Below are positions 9,329 through 17,837 of a stretch of 64,000 nt of DNA, piece by piece. Under the pieces are notes generated by a model. It was not told the origin of the DNA, made no database searches, and saw only the letters and a list, made by a program, of their open reading frames with translations. Made by a program: the position numbers and the translations under genes. Position 1 is the first letter of the stretch. Every line of letters starts with the position of its first letter. This DNA comes from Qipengyuania sp. HL-TH1. Lineage in GTDB: Bacteria > Pseudomonadota > Alphaproteobacteria > Sphingomonadales > Sphingomonadaceae. The stretch is from positions 1,488,001 to 1,552,000 of the forward strand of contig NZ_CP142675.1 of NCBI RefSeq assembly GCF_036365825.1, read 5' to 3'.

Positions 9329-10065
9329 GGCGCAGGAACTTCCTCGTCGCCGCCGGCGCGGCCTTTGTGGCGGGCTGCAACCGGATCGCCGAAACCGACG
9401 CCGGCCAGTCGCTGCTGAACGCGGCCGAAGGGTGGCACAAGGGCGCCCACCGCCTGCTGAGCGACCGCGAAGCCCTCGCCCCCGAATATCCGCGCAGCGC
9501 GGTCTCGCCCTATTTCCGCGGCAATGGCTCGACCGATCCGCAAAGCGGCGATTACCCGCGCCATGCCGGGGAAGGCTTCGCCAATTGGCGGCTCACGGTC
9601 GGCGGGCTGGTCGACACGCCGCTGAGCCTGAGCCTCGACAATATTCGCAGGCTTCCGCAGCGCACCCAGGTTACCCGCCACGATTGTGTCGAGGGGTGGA
9701 GCGCGATCGGCGAATGGAGCGGGCCGCAATTGTCGTTGCTGCTCGATGCCGCGGGCCTGCGCGAGGAAGCCAAGTTCATCGTCTTCCGCTGCGCCGACAA
9801 TCTCAACGGGCAGGACTATTACGAAAGCGTGGACCTGCTCGATGCCTATCATCCGCAGACCATTGTCGCTCACCGCCTCAATGGAGAGCCGCTGCCGATC
9901 CGCAATGGCGCGCCGCTGCGCATGCGGATCGAGCGGCAACTGGGCTACAAGCACGCCAAATACCTCACTGCGATCGAGGCGGTCGCCAGCTTGGACGATA
10001 TCGGCAAGGGCCAAGGCGGCTATTGGGAAGACCGCGCCGGATACCAGTGGTACGCCGGGATCTGA
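9325..10065 (+). CDS. Tat-exported molybdopterin-dependent oxidoreductase (sulfite oxidase/MsrP-like)
   Basis: A 246-residue periplasmic enzyme with the sulfite-oxidase-type molybdopterin domain. The N-terminus RRRNFLVAAGAAFVAGC carries a twin-arginine signal followed by a cysteine that could be lipidated. The molybdenum-ligating cysteine is Cys121 in VTRHDCVEGW, followed by EWSGPQL. Further motifs are NGQDYYES and NGAPLRMRIERQLGYKHAKY. MsrP repairs methionine sulfoxide in periplasmic proteins in other bacteria; this relative may do that or use another substrate. The cytochrome b subunit is encoded immediately upstream. Confidence 0.88.
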   Translation: MRRRNFLVAAGAAFVAGCNRIAETDAGQSLLNAAEGWHKGAHRLLSDREALAPEYPRSAVSPYFRGNGSTDPQSGDYPRHAGEGFANWRLTVGGLVDTPLSLSLDNIRRLPQRTQVTRHDCVEGWSAIGEWSGPQLSLLLDAAGLREEAKFIVFRCADNLNGQDYYESVDLLDAYHPQTIVAHRLNGEPLPIRNGAPLRMRIERQLGYKHAKYLTAIEAVASLDDIGKGQGGYWEDRAGYQWYAGI

Positions 10066-10503
10066 TCAGGCGGGATAGCGCCGGTTCATTTCCGCCCAGT
10101 CCGCGCGGATCATCTCTTCAAGCACCGCCAGATCGATGTCGGCCAGTTTGTTGACGTAGAGGCAGCTCTTGCCGCGCGTATGCTTGCCCAGCCGTTCCAG
10201 CGCATCGGCATGCTTGGCCCCGGTCTCCGGATCGCAATAGCCGCCCATCAGATAGAGCGAGTGCTTCGCCTTGCGCGGGCTGAAACCGGTGCGCATCCAT
10301 TCGACCTCGCGCCCGCTGGCATAGGTGGTGCGGTAGCTGCCATAGCCGATGATGCTCGGCCCCCACATCTTGGGCCGCTCGCCCGTCACCCGCCGGAACA
10401 GCGCGTCGAGCACCTGCGCCTCCTCGCGTTTGCGGGCAGGTTCCACCGCGGCGAGGAAATCCTGCGGATCGGTGTCGGTCGGCTGCGTTTTCGCCTCGGC
10501 CAT
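10066..10503 (-). CDS. DUF1801 (YdhG-like) domain protein
   Basis: A 145-residue cytoplasmic protein. The motif MWGPSIIGYGSYRTTYASGRE followed by FSPRKAKHSLYLMGGY is the hallmark of the DUF1801/YdhG fold, and GKSCLYVNKLADIDL completes it. Its molecular role is not established; the fold is related to iron-chaperone frataxin-like proteins. Its stop codon abuts the stop of the molybdoenzyme gene, so the two end tail to tail with no gap. It is divergent from the fatty acid synthase gene. Confidence 0.82.
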   Translation of the reverse strand: MAEAKTQPTDTDPQDFLAAVEPARKREEAQVLDALFRRVTGERPKMWGPSIIGYGSYRTTYASGREVEWMRTGFSPRKAKHSLYLMGGYCDPETGAKHADALERLGKHTRGKSCLYVNKLADIDLAVLEEMIRADWAEMNRRYPA

Positions 10504-10583
10504 GGCGCGGCTCCATCATTTGACTCGCTGCCCCATGTGCCACAGGCTCCGGCCCAGGGGAAACTGCGGGGAGACCGGTACGC

Positions 10584-11879
10584 ATGTGGCTGCTCGACAA
10601 ATTCTTGAATTCGGCCATCCGGCGTGGCCGCCTGATCGTGACCGACCATGACGGGCAGACCTATGAATATGGCGCGCCGGAGGAAGGCGAACCCCCGCTC
10701 CATATCCGGCTGACCCACCGCAAAGCCGCCAACCACATCGCGCGCTATCCGCAGGTCGGCGCGGGCGAAGCGTTCATGTGGGGCTGGCTCGAAGTCGAAC
10801 CGCCGCACGATATCCGCGATCTGGTACTGTTCGTGACCATGAACGCCAAGCGCGAGGCAGGGGCCTCGCTCAAGCCGCAGGGGCCGCTGCGCAAGGCGGC
10901 GCAGAAACTGCTGGCCAAGGCTGACAGCATCAATTTGCGCGGCAAGGCGCGCAAGAATGCCGAGCATACCTACAACCTCACCCGCCGGCTCTACGAACTG
11001 TTCCTCGACGAGGACCGGCAATACACCATGGCCTATTACCGCGAGGATCCCGCAGCGACGTCGCTGGAGAAGGCGCAGCTCGACAAGAAGGCGCATCTCG
11101 CCGCCAAGATGTTTATCCAGCCGGGCCAGCGCGTGCTCGACATCGGATGCGGCTGGGGCGGCTTTGCGCTCTACCTCGCGCGGCATTACGACGTCGAGGT
11201 CACCGGGGTCGCGCTTGCCCCCGACCAGATCGCCTTCTGCAAGGAACGCGCAGAAGCCGCCGGTCTCGCGGACCGCGTGACTTTCGAACTGATGGATTAC
11301 CGCGACGTGCAGGGGCAGTTCGACCGGATCAGCTCGGTCGGCCTGCTCGAACATGTCGGGACCCCGCATTATCCCGCGTTCTTCGAACACACCAACCGCC
11401 TGCTCGCCCCCGACGGCGTCATGGTCAGCCATTGCTGCGGCCGCGCGGGCGCGCCCGGCTTCACCGACAAGTGGACGCGCAAATACATCTTCCCCGGCGG
11501 CTATATCCCCGCGCTGTCCGAACTCGTGACGCAGAGCGAGAAGTACCGCTGGCAGGTGATGGATGTGGAAGCGATGCGCTTCCATTACAGCCACACGCTG
11601 GAAGAATGGTACCGGCGCACGGTCCTGCACCGCAAGGAGATCGAGGCGCTGTATGACGAGCGCTTCTATCGAATGTGGCTGTTCTATCTCGCCGGCGCGG
11701 AGCAGAGCTTCCGCCATGGCAATATGGTCAATTGGCAGCTGCAATATGTGAAGGACCGCAATGCGATCCCCATGACGCGCGAATATATCGAGACCGAAAG
11801 CGCCCGCCTGCGCGCGGCGGACGCGGGGAACGTGCCCGAATGGCACCTCGACCCCGCGCTGGATGAGGCGGCGGAGTAG
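10584..11879 (+). CDS. cfa: cyclopropane-fatty-acyl-phospholipid synthase family protein
   Basis: SAM-dependent enzyme that adds a methylene bridge to unsaturated acyl chains of membrane phospholipids. The 431-residue protein has a helical N-terminal domain with the YNLTRRLYELFLDED segment. The methyltransferase motif VLDIGCGWGGFALYLA (about residue 183) follows, then DYRDVQGQFDRISSVGLLEHVG and SHCCGRAG, FPGGYIPALSE and FHYSHTLEEWYRR. All are conserved in CFA synthases. The start has GGGGAGA-type Shine-Dalgarno bases upstream. It is probably monocistronic. Confidence 0.92.
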   Translation: MWLLDKFLNSAIRRGRLIVTDHDGQTYEYGAPEEGEPPLHIRLTHRKAANHIARYPQVGAGEAFMWGWLEVEPPHDIRDLVLFVTMNAKREAGASLKPQGPLRKAAQKLLAKADSINLRGKARKNAEHTYNLTRRLYELFLDEDRQYTMAYYREDPAATSLEKAQLDKKAHLAAKMFIQPGQRVLDIGCGWGGFALYLARHYDVEVTGVALAPDQIAFCKERAEAAGLADRVTFELMDYRDVQGQFDRISSVGLLEHVGTPHYPAFFEHTNRLLAPDGVMVSHCCGRAGAPGFTDKWTRKYIFPGGYIPALSELVTQSEKYRWQVMDVEAMRFHYSHTLEEWYRRTVLHRKEIEALYDERFYRMWLFYLAGAEQSFRHGNMVNWQLQYVKDRNAIPMTREYIETESARLRAADAGNVPEWHLDPALDEAAE

Positions 11880-11949
11880 ATCGCCGCGCGGGCCATTCTG
11901 TTGATTTTTCGCGATTCCACCCCATCTCTGCCGTCGGAAGGATAGTAGC

Positions 11950-12213
11950 ATGGCAGGTGGTTGGGCGCGCGATGGCGCGGTTCAGGATCAGATCGACGAC
12001 ACGATTTCCGACGCGGTAAGCGCGGCGCGGGCACGGATGCCCGTGGGCGAAAGCGAGCAATGGTGCGTCGACTGCGGCGAGGAAATACCCGAGAAGCGCC
12101 GCGCGGCGTTGCCGGGGGTGAAGCGCTGCGTGCAATGCCAGTCCGGCCTCGATGCCAGCGCGCGCAATTCGGGCATCAACCGGCGCGGGAGCAAAGACAG
12201 CCAGCTGCGCTGA
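11950..12213 (+). CDS. short DksA/TraR-family zinc-finger protein
   Basis: An 87-residue protein with one C4 zinc finger: Cys39 and Cys42 (CVDCG), Cys60 and Cys63 (CVQCQ), with the spacing EEIPEKRRAALPG typical of DksA/TraR. It lacks the long coiled coil of full DksA, so it is closer to TraR or phage/alphaproteobacterial short forms that bind the RNA polymerase secondary channel. A GGAAGG ribosome site is 9 bases upstream. The gene stands alone between the fatty acid synthase gene and argG. Confidence 0.87.
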   Translation: MAGGWARDGAVQDQIDDTISDAVSAARARMPVGESEQWCVDCGEEIPEKRRAALPGVKRCVQCQSGLDASARNSGINRRGSKDSQLR

Positions 12214-12337
12214 CCACGCTTTGATCCTACCCTTGTTCAGCGCCGCACCTGCGCTTGACGCACGCAAAGCGTGAATCGATTGCCTACACTCCCCTCCCCC
12301 TGCTAGCGGCGCGCTCGTTACAACGAAGGTGCCTCCA

Positions 12338-13567
12338 ATGTCCGATACCAAGCGCCCCGAAATCAAACGGGTTGTCCTCGCCTATTCCGGCGGTCTCGAT
12401 ACCTCCGTCATCGCCAAATGGCTCGAGGTCGAACGCGGGGTCGAAGTGGTGACCTTCACCGCCGATCTCGGACAAGGCGAGGAAATCGAACCCGCGCGCG
12501 CAAAGGCGCGCGCCATGGGCATTCCCGACCAGCATATCTTCATCGAGGATGTCCGCGAGGAATTCGTGCGCGACTTCGTCTTCCCGATAATGCGCGCCAA
12601 TGCGCGCTATGAAGGCGATTACCTGCTCGGCACCAGCATCGCGCGCCCGCTGATCTCCAAGCGTCTCGTCGAGATCGCGCATGAGACCGGCGCCGATGCC
12701 ATCGCGCATGGCGCGACCGGCAAGGGCAACGACCAGGTCCGCTTCGAACTCTCGGCCTATGCGCTCGATCCCGACATCAAGGTGATCGCGCCGTGGCGTG
12801 AATGGGACCTCACCAGCCGTACCGCGCTGATCGCCTGGGCCGAGGCGCACCAGATCGCAGTACCGACCGACAAGCGCGGCGAAAGCCCGTTCTCGACCGA
12901 TGCGAACCTGCTGCACACCTCGTCCGAGGGCAAGGTGCTCGAGGATCCGTGGGAAGAAACGCCCGACTACGTCTATTCGCGCACCGATCACCCGGAAGAC
13001 GCGCCCGACACGCCCGAATATATCGAGATCGGTTTCGAACGGGGCGACGGCATATCGCTCAATGGTGAAGCGATGAGCCCGGCGACGCTGCTGGCCGCGC
13101 TCAACGACCTTGGCCGGACCCACGGTATCGGCCGGCTGGACCTGGTCGAAAACCGCTTCGTCGGGATGAAGAGCCGCGGCATGTACGAAACGCCGGGCGG
13201 CGAAATCTACGCCCGCGCGCATCGCGGGATCGAACAGATCACGCTCGATCGCGGTGCCGCGCATCTCAAGGACGAACTGATGCCGCGCTATGCCGAGCTG
13301 GTCTATAATGGCCTGTGGTACAGCCCCGAGCGCGAGATGCTGCAGGCTGCGGTCGATCTCAGCCAGCAGAAAGTCTCGGGCACCGTCCGGCTCAAGCTCT
13401 ACAAGGGCAACGCCATGGTGGTTGGCCGCAAATCGCCGAACTCACTCTACTCCGAAGCGCATGTAACCTTCGAGGACGATGCGGGAGCTTACGACCAGAA
13501 AGACGCCGAGGGCTTCATCAAGCTGAACGCGCTGCGTCTGCGCCTGCTCGCGCAGCGCGACCGTTAA
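12338..13567 (+). CDS. argG: argininosuccinate synthase
   Basis: Cytoplasmic ligase that joins citrulline and aspartate with ATP in arginine biosynthesis. The 409-residue protein has the pyrophosphatase loop SGGLDTS (residues 17-23). It also has the citrulline/aspartate-binding segments [12 protein letters not shown] and [13 protein letters not shown], and the C-terminal [20 protein letters not shown]. The ATG is preferred over the GTG three codons earlier because GAAGGTG lies 6 bases before the ATG. No terminator is visible directly after the stop; a long non-coding stretch follows. Confidence 0.97.
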   Translation: MSDTKRPEIKRVVLAYSGGLDTSVIAKWLEVERGVEVVTFTADLGQGEEIEPARAKARAMGIPDQHIFIEDVREEFVRDFVFPIMRANARYEGDYLLGTSIARPLISKRLVEIAHETGADAIAHGATGKGNDQVRFELSAYALDPDIKVIAPWREWDLTSRTALIAWAEAHQIAVPTDKRGESPFSTDANLLHTSSEGKVLEDPWEETPDYVYSRTDHPEDAPDTPEYIEIGFERGDGISLNGEAMSPATLLAALNDLGRTHGIGRLDLVENRFVGMKSRGMYETPGGEIYARAHRGIEQITLDRGAAHLKDELMPRYAELVYNGLWYSPEREMLQAAVDLSQQKVSGTVRLKLYKGNAMVVGRKSPNSLYSEAHVTFEDDAGAYDQKDAEGFIKLNALRLRLLAQRDR

Positions 13568-14478
13568 TTACGAAACAAAGCGCGCTCTCGGCGTAATATT
13601 GCGCAAGGAGCGCGACTACAGTCATGTTTCTGCGACGGATGGTGGACTTATCCACCCTCCTCCACAGCGAAAAGCTGGAAAAGTGGAAAACTCGGGCCTC
13701 GTCCGCTGGACGAATCGCGTGGTCAGGGGCAGCTTCAAGTCATCGGAACGGCGAGGGACTTCCACCGGGTTTGAGGCGTAACAGCCTCTGATTACGGAGA
13801 AATTTCGGACCGGAAAGACATGGAAGGTGCTGTCCATGCATTCTTGAGACCAGCGCGCCGCGGACTTCGGTCCAAAGCATGACGGTCGATGATGGAACGC
13901 AAAAGCACGTCTTTCATGGATCGGACCAACCCGGTCGGATGCCGAGGCGATATTGCAAGAAAAGGTCTTCGGACCGGATCGGCAATTCATCCCCTCAAGG
14001 TCCCGGCCATGAACGGAAGGACTGATCGCGGAGCCGCCCGTCGAGGGCCGGCCTGGGAAAGAAGCGAGGGTCTCACGACCTGGCGCACTCAACCGGGTCA
14101 GCATGAGGGCGGAGCCGGATGCCGGTGCGAGCGCCGGTGACAGAACCGGAAGAGCCTGTCTTCGGACGGCACGGACGGGGAGACATCGGATGCCAAGCCC
14201 CTGCCTTCGGGCAAGGCCACGCATCGGTGAGAGTGGGGTCGGCAGCGATGTCGGCCCCATTTTCTGTGGCCTGTCAGGACGGTGCTTCAGCGGCCGGAGC
14301 GCGCTTCGGTGCAATGTTTGTGGCCGATCCCGATGACGCCCACCAGATGCGGTAGAACTGCCCAAGGACGGACGAAGCGCGACGAACTGTGGCATGAATG
14401 GGGCAGCCTCCGCCCACGTAGGGGACTCCGCTCACCGCCTCCCTTATAGACGCTGGAACCGAACGGGAGGTTCCCATC
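13568..14478 (+). other. 0.9-kb non-coding stretch rich in hairpins (possible structured RNA)
   Basis: No convincing coding frame was found on either strand; the longest open frame, on the minus strand, has a shuffled composition without motifs. On the plus strand there is a series of hairpins. Examples are ggtgga-ctta-tccacc (13641-13656), gaggc/gcctc (13773-13788), catgga/tccatg (13819-13838), ggac-ttcg-gtcc (13862-13873) and cctgcc-ttcg-ggcaagg (14200-14216). The last is nested inside gatgc/gcatc. The series ends in a terminator-like stem. This layout suggests a transcribed structured RNA, or a decayed gene. I could not match it to RNase P RNA, tmRNA or 6S RNA by eye. Confidence 0.45.
14234..14265 (+). 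terminator. terminator-like hairpin inside the argG-rlpA gap
   Basis: A 7-pair stem (tggggtc against ggcccca, one G-U pair) with a 12-base loop, followed by TTTTCT on the plus strand. It would end a plus-strand transcript from the gap or from argG about 215 bases before rlpA. Confidence 0.55.
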
Positions 14479-14994
14479 ATGGTCTATCGCGCGTTTCGTA
14501 ATGTCCTTTTCCTTGCTGCTCTGGCGCTACCCGCCACGGCGGCGCTACCGCAGGAACATGTCCACCGCGCCGCGGTGCCCGGTTCATTCGACGCCAGCTT
14601 TGCGCGGTTCGAAACGCTTCCCCCCGCGCCCCAGCCCGCCGGCCATGTGGTCGATCTCTCGACGATCGAGCCTCCGGTCGAACTGCTGCCGGTAACCCGC
14701 TCGATCGGCACCGGTGTGGCCTCCTATTACGGTCGGCGTTTCCACGGCCGCCTTACCGCCAATGGCGAGAGGTTCGACATGCACGCCATGACTGCGGCGC
14801 ATCGCACGCTGCCATTCGGCTCGCTGGTCGAGGTAACCAATCCGCGCACCGGCAAGCGGGTCACCGTGCGCATCAACGATCGCGGCCCCTTCCACGGCAA
14901 CCGCGTGATCGACGTCAGCCGCGCCGCAGCGACCGAACTCGGCCTGATCGGGCGGGGTCATGGCACGGTCGAGCTCGCGCTGCTCGAGGGCTAG
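14479..14994 (+). CDS. rlpA: RlpA-like septal ring lytic transglycosylase
   Basis: RlpA proteins cleave peptidoglycan strands lacking stem peptides and act at the septum or envelope. The 171-residue protein has a signal peptide (ending near residue 24) and a proline-rich linker. The double-psi beta-barrel domain shows [37 protein letters not shown] and [18 protein letters not shown]. The conserved glutamate in NGERFD and the aspartate in NDRGPF are present. There is no SPOR domain, so septal targeting is uncertain. A GGGAGG ribosome site precedes the ATG. Confidence 0.92.
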   Translation: MVYRAFRNVLFLAALALPATAALPQEHVHRAAVPGSFDASFARFETLPPAPQPAGHVVDLSTIEPPVELLPVTRSIGTGVASYYGRRFHGRLTANGERFDMHAMTAAHRTLPFGSLVEVTNPRTGKRVTVRINDRGPFHGNRVIDVSRAAATELGLIGRGHGTVELALLEG

Positions 14995-14996
14995 AG

Positions 14997-15626
14997 CTAC
15001 AGCGCCAGTTCGCGTTCCTGGGTCACGGCGGGTCCAGCGTCGAGCTGAGCTTCGACCGACAGCCGCACCGCGGCGGCGACATTGCGGACACCCAGCTTGG
15101 TAAGCACATTGGCGCGGTGCAGTTCGACCGTGCGCGGGCTGATCCCCAGCGTGCGCGCGACTTCCTTGCTCGAATAGCCCTCGCTCACCCCCGACAGCAC
15201 TTCGCGCTCGCGCGGCGAGAGCTGGCCGACGCGCTGCTTGGCGCGCGCTTGCTCGGGCGTGGTCGAACCCTGCCACTTGCGCGTCATGATATTGCCAAGG
15301 CTGCGGCGCAGCCGTTCGCCGGGCGTGGGCCATTCGAGATAGCCCGCCGCGCCGTCGCTGAGCACATCCATGATATGCGCGATGCTGGCCTGTTTCGAAT
15401 AGGCGACCAGCGGGTAATACTGCCCCGCGCTGCGCAGCGCCTGCTGCGTCTGCGGCAATTGCGGTCCTTCGTCATGGACCAGCAGCCAGGCCCCCTCGGG
15501 CCAGCGCCCGCCCAGGTCGTCGAGCGTGTCGGCGGGCACTACATAGCCCATTTCGCCCAAGGCCAAGGTCAATTCGTTGCGGTTACGATAGTTACAGTCG
15601 ACGACAATAAACGTGTTTTCCTGCAT
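14997..15626 (-). CDS. LuxR-type response regulator with an atypical receiver
   Basis: A 209-residue regulator. The N-terminal 120 residues resemble a receiver domain (FIVVDCNYRNRNELTLAL, then WLLVHDEGP, LVAYSK and GAAGYLEWP). The acidic pocket is poor and the usual phospho-acceptor context is unclear. The C-terminal LuxR/FixJ helix-turn-helix is canonical: LSPREREVLSGVSEGYSSKEVARTLGISPRTVELHRANVLTKLGV. I chose the Met beginning MQENTF; an upstream start would add 35 residues without conservation. It ends two bases from the convergent rlpA stop and is divergent from a second LuxR-type gene. Confidence 0.82.
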   Translation of the reverse strand: MQENTFIVVDCNYRNRNELTLALGEMGYVVPADTLDDLGGRWPEGAWLLVHDEGPQLPQTQQALRSAGQYYPLVAYSKQASIAHIMDVLSDGAAGYLEWPTPGERLRRSLGNIMTRKWQGSTTPEQARAKQRVGQLSPREREVLSGVSEGYSSKEVARTLGISPRTVELHRANVLTKLGVRNVAAAVRLSVEAQLDAGPAVTQERELAL

Positions 15627-15944
15627 CGCGGCTCGATCCCGTTCCCCGTCAATACCCCATGCCGGGAAAACTTCACTTATCCCCGGCCCCACCCGAATTG
15701 GTATGCTTAACATGGGGTTTGCCACAGTCACCCGGTTGGAGGTCGTTTGACCGGACGTCGTTCATCCGGATGACACCAAGATCGGAGGAATCGCGCGCGA
15801 TTGTCACATTGCGGTAAGCCAGTACCGAATCCGGATTCAATCCCCATCTTCGCGCTTGCCGAATGTTGCCCCTAGTCCAGATGGATGACATTCACTCGTA
15901 TCAGGGCGGGCACAGGCAAAGCGGGACCGGGGGCTACACGAGGC
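15627..15944. promoter_or_regulatory. divergent intergenic region between two LuxR-type regulator genes
   Basis: About 320 bases with no coding frame of note. It must hold the promoters of both regulators. A run of spaced CCGG half-sites (ccggt...accgg, then ccgg...ccgg around 15732-15780) could bind one of the two regulators. No clear lux box or -35/-10 pair could be fixed by eye. Confidence 0.35.
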
Positions 15945-16649
15945 ATGGAAGACAACAGGGCCGTCAGGCGGATCGCGGCGGCCGAGGACATGGACGAAGT
16001 CCTCTCGATCGCACGCGCGTTCTACCGGCTGCACGGGTTCGAGGCGCTGAGCTATGCGCGGCCCTCGCACGACATGCCGGGGCGCACCGACATGCTCTTC
16101 CGCGGCTTTCCCGAGGCGTGGGTCAGCAGCTACCGCGAGGGGCTCGACCGGCTCGACCCCTTCCCCGCGCTGGCGGCGCGGTCGGGCCGGCCGCTGCGCT
16201 ACAGCGTGGTGACGCAGGGCAAGCCGCTGGCCGGCGACCTGCTGCATTTCATCGAGCAGGCGCGCGCGCATGGCGTGACCGACGGCTATATCTTCCCGAC
16301 CTTCGGGCCGCGCCAGCACCTCGCCGCGGTCGGCATCACGATGGCCGACCATCCCGACCGCGTCGATCATGCCGATGTCCCGGTGCTGCACTGCGTGGCG
16401 CAGGCGGCGCATCTGCGGATCGACCAGTTCGAGGAGGACGTGGTGGAGCGCCCGCGCCTCGCCCCGCGCGAGGTGACGATCCTGCACTGGATCGCGCGCG
16501 GCAAGAGCAATGAGGAGATCGCGATGATCCTCGGCAGCAAGCGCCCGACGATCGCCACGCATATCAAGCGCATCTTCATCAAGCTCAACGTGTCCGACCG
16601 CGCGGCGGCGGCGGTCAAGGGGCTCAAGTTCGGCCTGATCAACGTGTGA
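15945..16649 (+). CDS. LuxR-family regulator with autoinducer-binding-like domain (LuxR solo)
   Basis: A 234-residue regulator counted from the Met starting MEDNRAVRR; an upstream Met would add 20 residues. Residues about 20-150 resemble the autoinducer-binding domain (AFYRLHGFEALSYA, WVSSYREGLDRLDPF, GVTDGYIFPTFGPRQ). The C-terminal LuxR helix-turn-helix is APREVTILHWIARGKSNEEIAMILGSKRPTIATHIKRIFIKLNV. No luxI-type synthase gene is in the window, so it is a solo that may sense foreign or other ligands. Its last 11 bases overlap the convergent gene after it. Confidence 0.85.
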   Translation: MEDNRAVRRIAAAEDMDEVLSIARAFYRLHGFEALSYARPSHDMPGRTDMLFRGFPEAWVSSYREGLDRLDPFPALAARSGRPLRYSVVTQGKPLAGDLLHFIEQARAHGVTDGYIFPTFGPRQHLAAVGITMADHPDRVDHADVPVLHCVAQAAHLRIDQFEEDVVERPRLAPREVTILHWIARGKSNEEIAMILGSKRPTIATHIKRIFIKLNVSDRAAAAVKGLKFGLINV

Positions 16650-17580
16650 GCATCACCGCGCCCGCGTCCGCGTCCGCGCCCTCCCCCGCATCGATCCCGG
16701 CCTCCGCCTCCGCCTCGGCCTCGGCGATTTCGTCGAGCATCCGGTCGACCGGCGGGTAATGCGGGCAGGCGCGGCACTCGGGCCAGCGCGGCGTATCGCA
16801 GCACGGCCCGCCCGCGCCCACATTGACCACCGGCTCGAGCCCGTCGGCCCCGCGCCGGTAATGCGGCTGCCCGCGATCGGTCCCATGCCGCGCGCCGACG
16901 CAGTCGCAGGGCGGCTCGGCTGGATGGGACACACCTGACTGCGGAGGCGCGTTTTGCGGGTCTCCGCCCTGAGACATGGACCGGGTGTTACACTGTCCAG
17001 GCGAAGAATTCTCGCCGCCTTCCCGCTCACCCCGAGCCTGTCCTAGGGTCCCCGCGTCAGGCGATCCTGCTTCGTCGGACTCGGCATGAGCGGGGTTCCG
17101 GTGCGGATCCTCCCCCTCGATCGGCTCGCCGCGGCGCAGGCGCAGGACCATGGCGTCGAAATTCTCCGCGAGGCGTTCGATCCGTTCATCGCCGCGCATC
17201 CGGTCGAGCCGCCCGAGATGCGCGAGCAGCAGCCGGTCGGAGACGCGCTTGCGCGAACCGACGAGGTCGCCGTGATACCACACCTCCTCCTCGACCCCGT
17301 TCATGGCGTAATCGGCGAGCTTGGCCTCGGCCGCGCCGCGCGCGACCACCAGCGCCGCATCCCAGGCGCGCCCGAAGCCCGCGCTGGCACGGCGCGCACG
17401 GTAGCAGGTCTGGTGCGACACCCGCGCCCGCCGCGCCGCCGCGCGCACGCTGCCGGTAGTCGCCAGCGCCTCGAGAAAGGCCACCTGCCGCTCGACCACG
17501 AACTGCGTCTGCGGCGCGCGCTCGTCCTCGGCGTGGAGGTCGGTGTGGAGGATGATGGGGTGGGTTGCCATATCGCTCAT
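16639..17580 (-). CDS. uncharacterised helix-turn-helix protein with cysteine cluster and acidic repeat tail
   Basis: A 313-residue protein of unknown function. Residues about 25-60 form a helix-turn-helix (FLEALATTGSVRAAARRA then VSHQTCYRARR). The next 90 residues include VSDRLLLAHLGRLDRM, a pattern reminiscent of phage terminase small subunits. The middle is low-complexity; then comes a cysteine-rich stretch (CCDTPRWPECRACP), and an AEAEAEAEAG-type acidic tail ends the protein. The start at the Met of MSDMATHP has AGGAGGTG 4 bases upstream. The coding sequence of the tail is made of six-base repeats that could slip. DNA binding is inferred from the helix-turn-helix only. Confidence 0.7.
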   Translation of the reverse strand: MSDMATHPIILHTDLHAEDERAPQTQFVVERQVAFLEALATTGSVRAAARRARVSHQTCYRARRASAGFGRAWDAALVVARGAAEAKLADYAMNGVEEEVWYHGDLVGSRKRVSDRLLLAHLGRLDRMRGDERIERLAENFDAMVLRLRRGEPIEGEDPHRNPAHAESDEAGSPDAGTLGQARGEREGGENSSPGQCNTRSMSQGGDPQNAPPQSGVSHPAEPPCDCVGARHGTDRGQPHYRRGADGLEPVVNVGAGGPCCDTPRWPECRACPHYPPVDRMLDEIAEAEAEAEAGIDAGEGADADAGAVMLTR

Positions 17581-17837
17581 GCCGCACCTCCTGCACAAAG
17601 GTTGGAGGAATTCGCGAGTTCCGAGCGCGACCAGCGCGAAGCAAGGCCAACCGGCCGCCCGAGCTTATGCGAGGAAGCCAAGGGGCGCGGACGCGGCCCG
17701 CCCGGCGTTTGAGGGCGCAGAAAAGAAAGAAGCATGGTTCACCTGTGGGTTGGGATCAGGGGAACCGGGCTATTTATACAGATGGGCGCGTGTAGGACAG
17801 GGTGCCGCAATCTTTCAGTTGTCATCAAACTTCGACT

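Noticed and set aside
13622..14395. Open reading frame of 257 codons on the minus strand in the argG-rlpA gap
   Set aside because: No domain, no ribosome site and a composition like shuffled high-GC sequence; hairpins on the other strand explain the region better.
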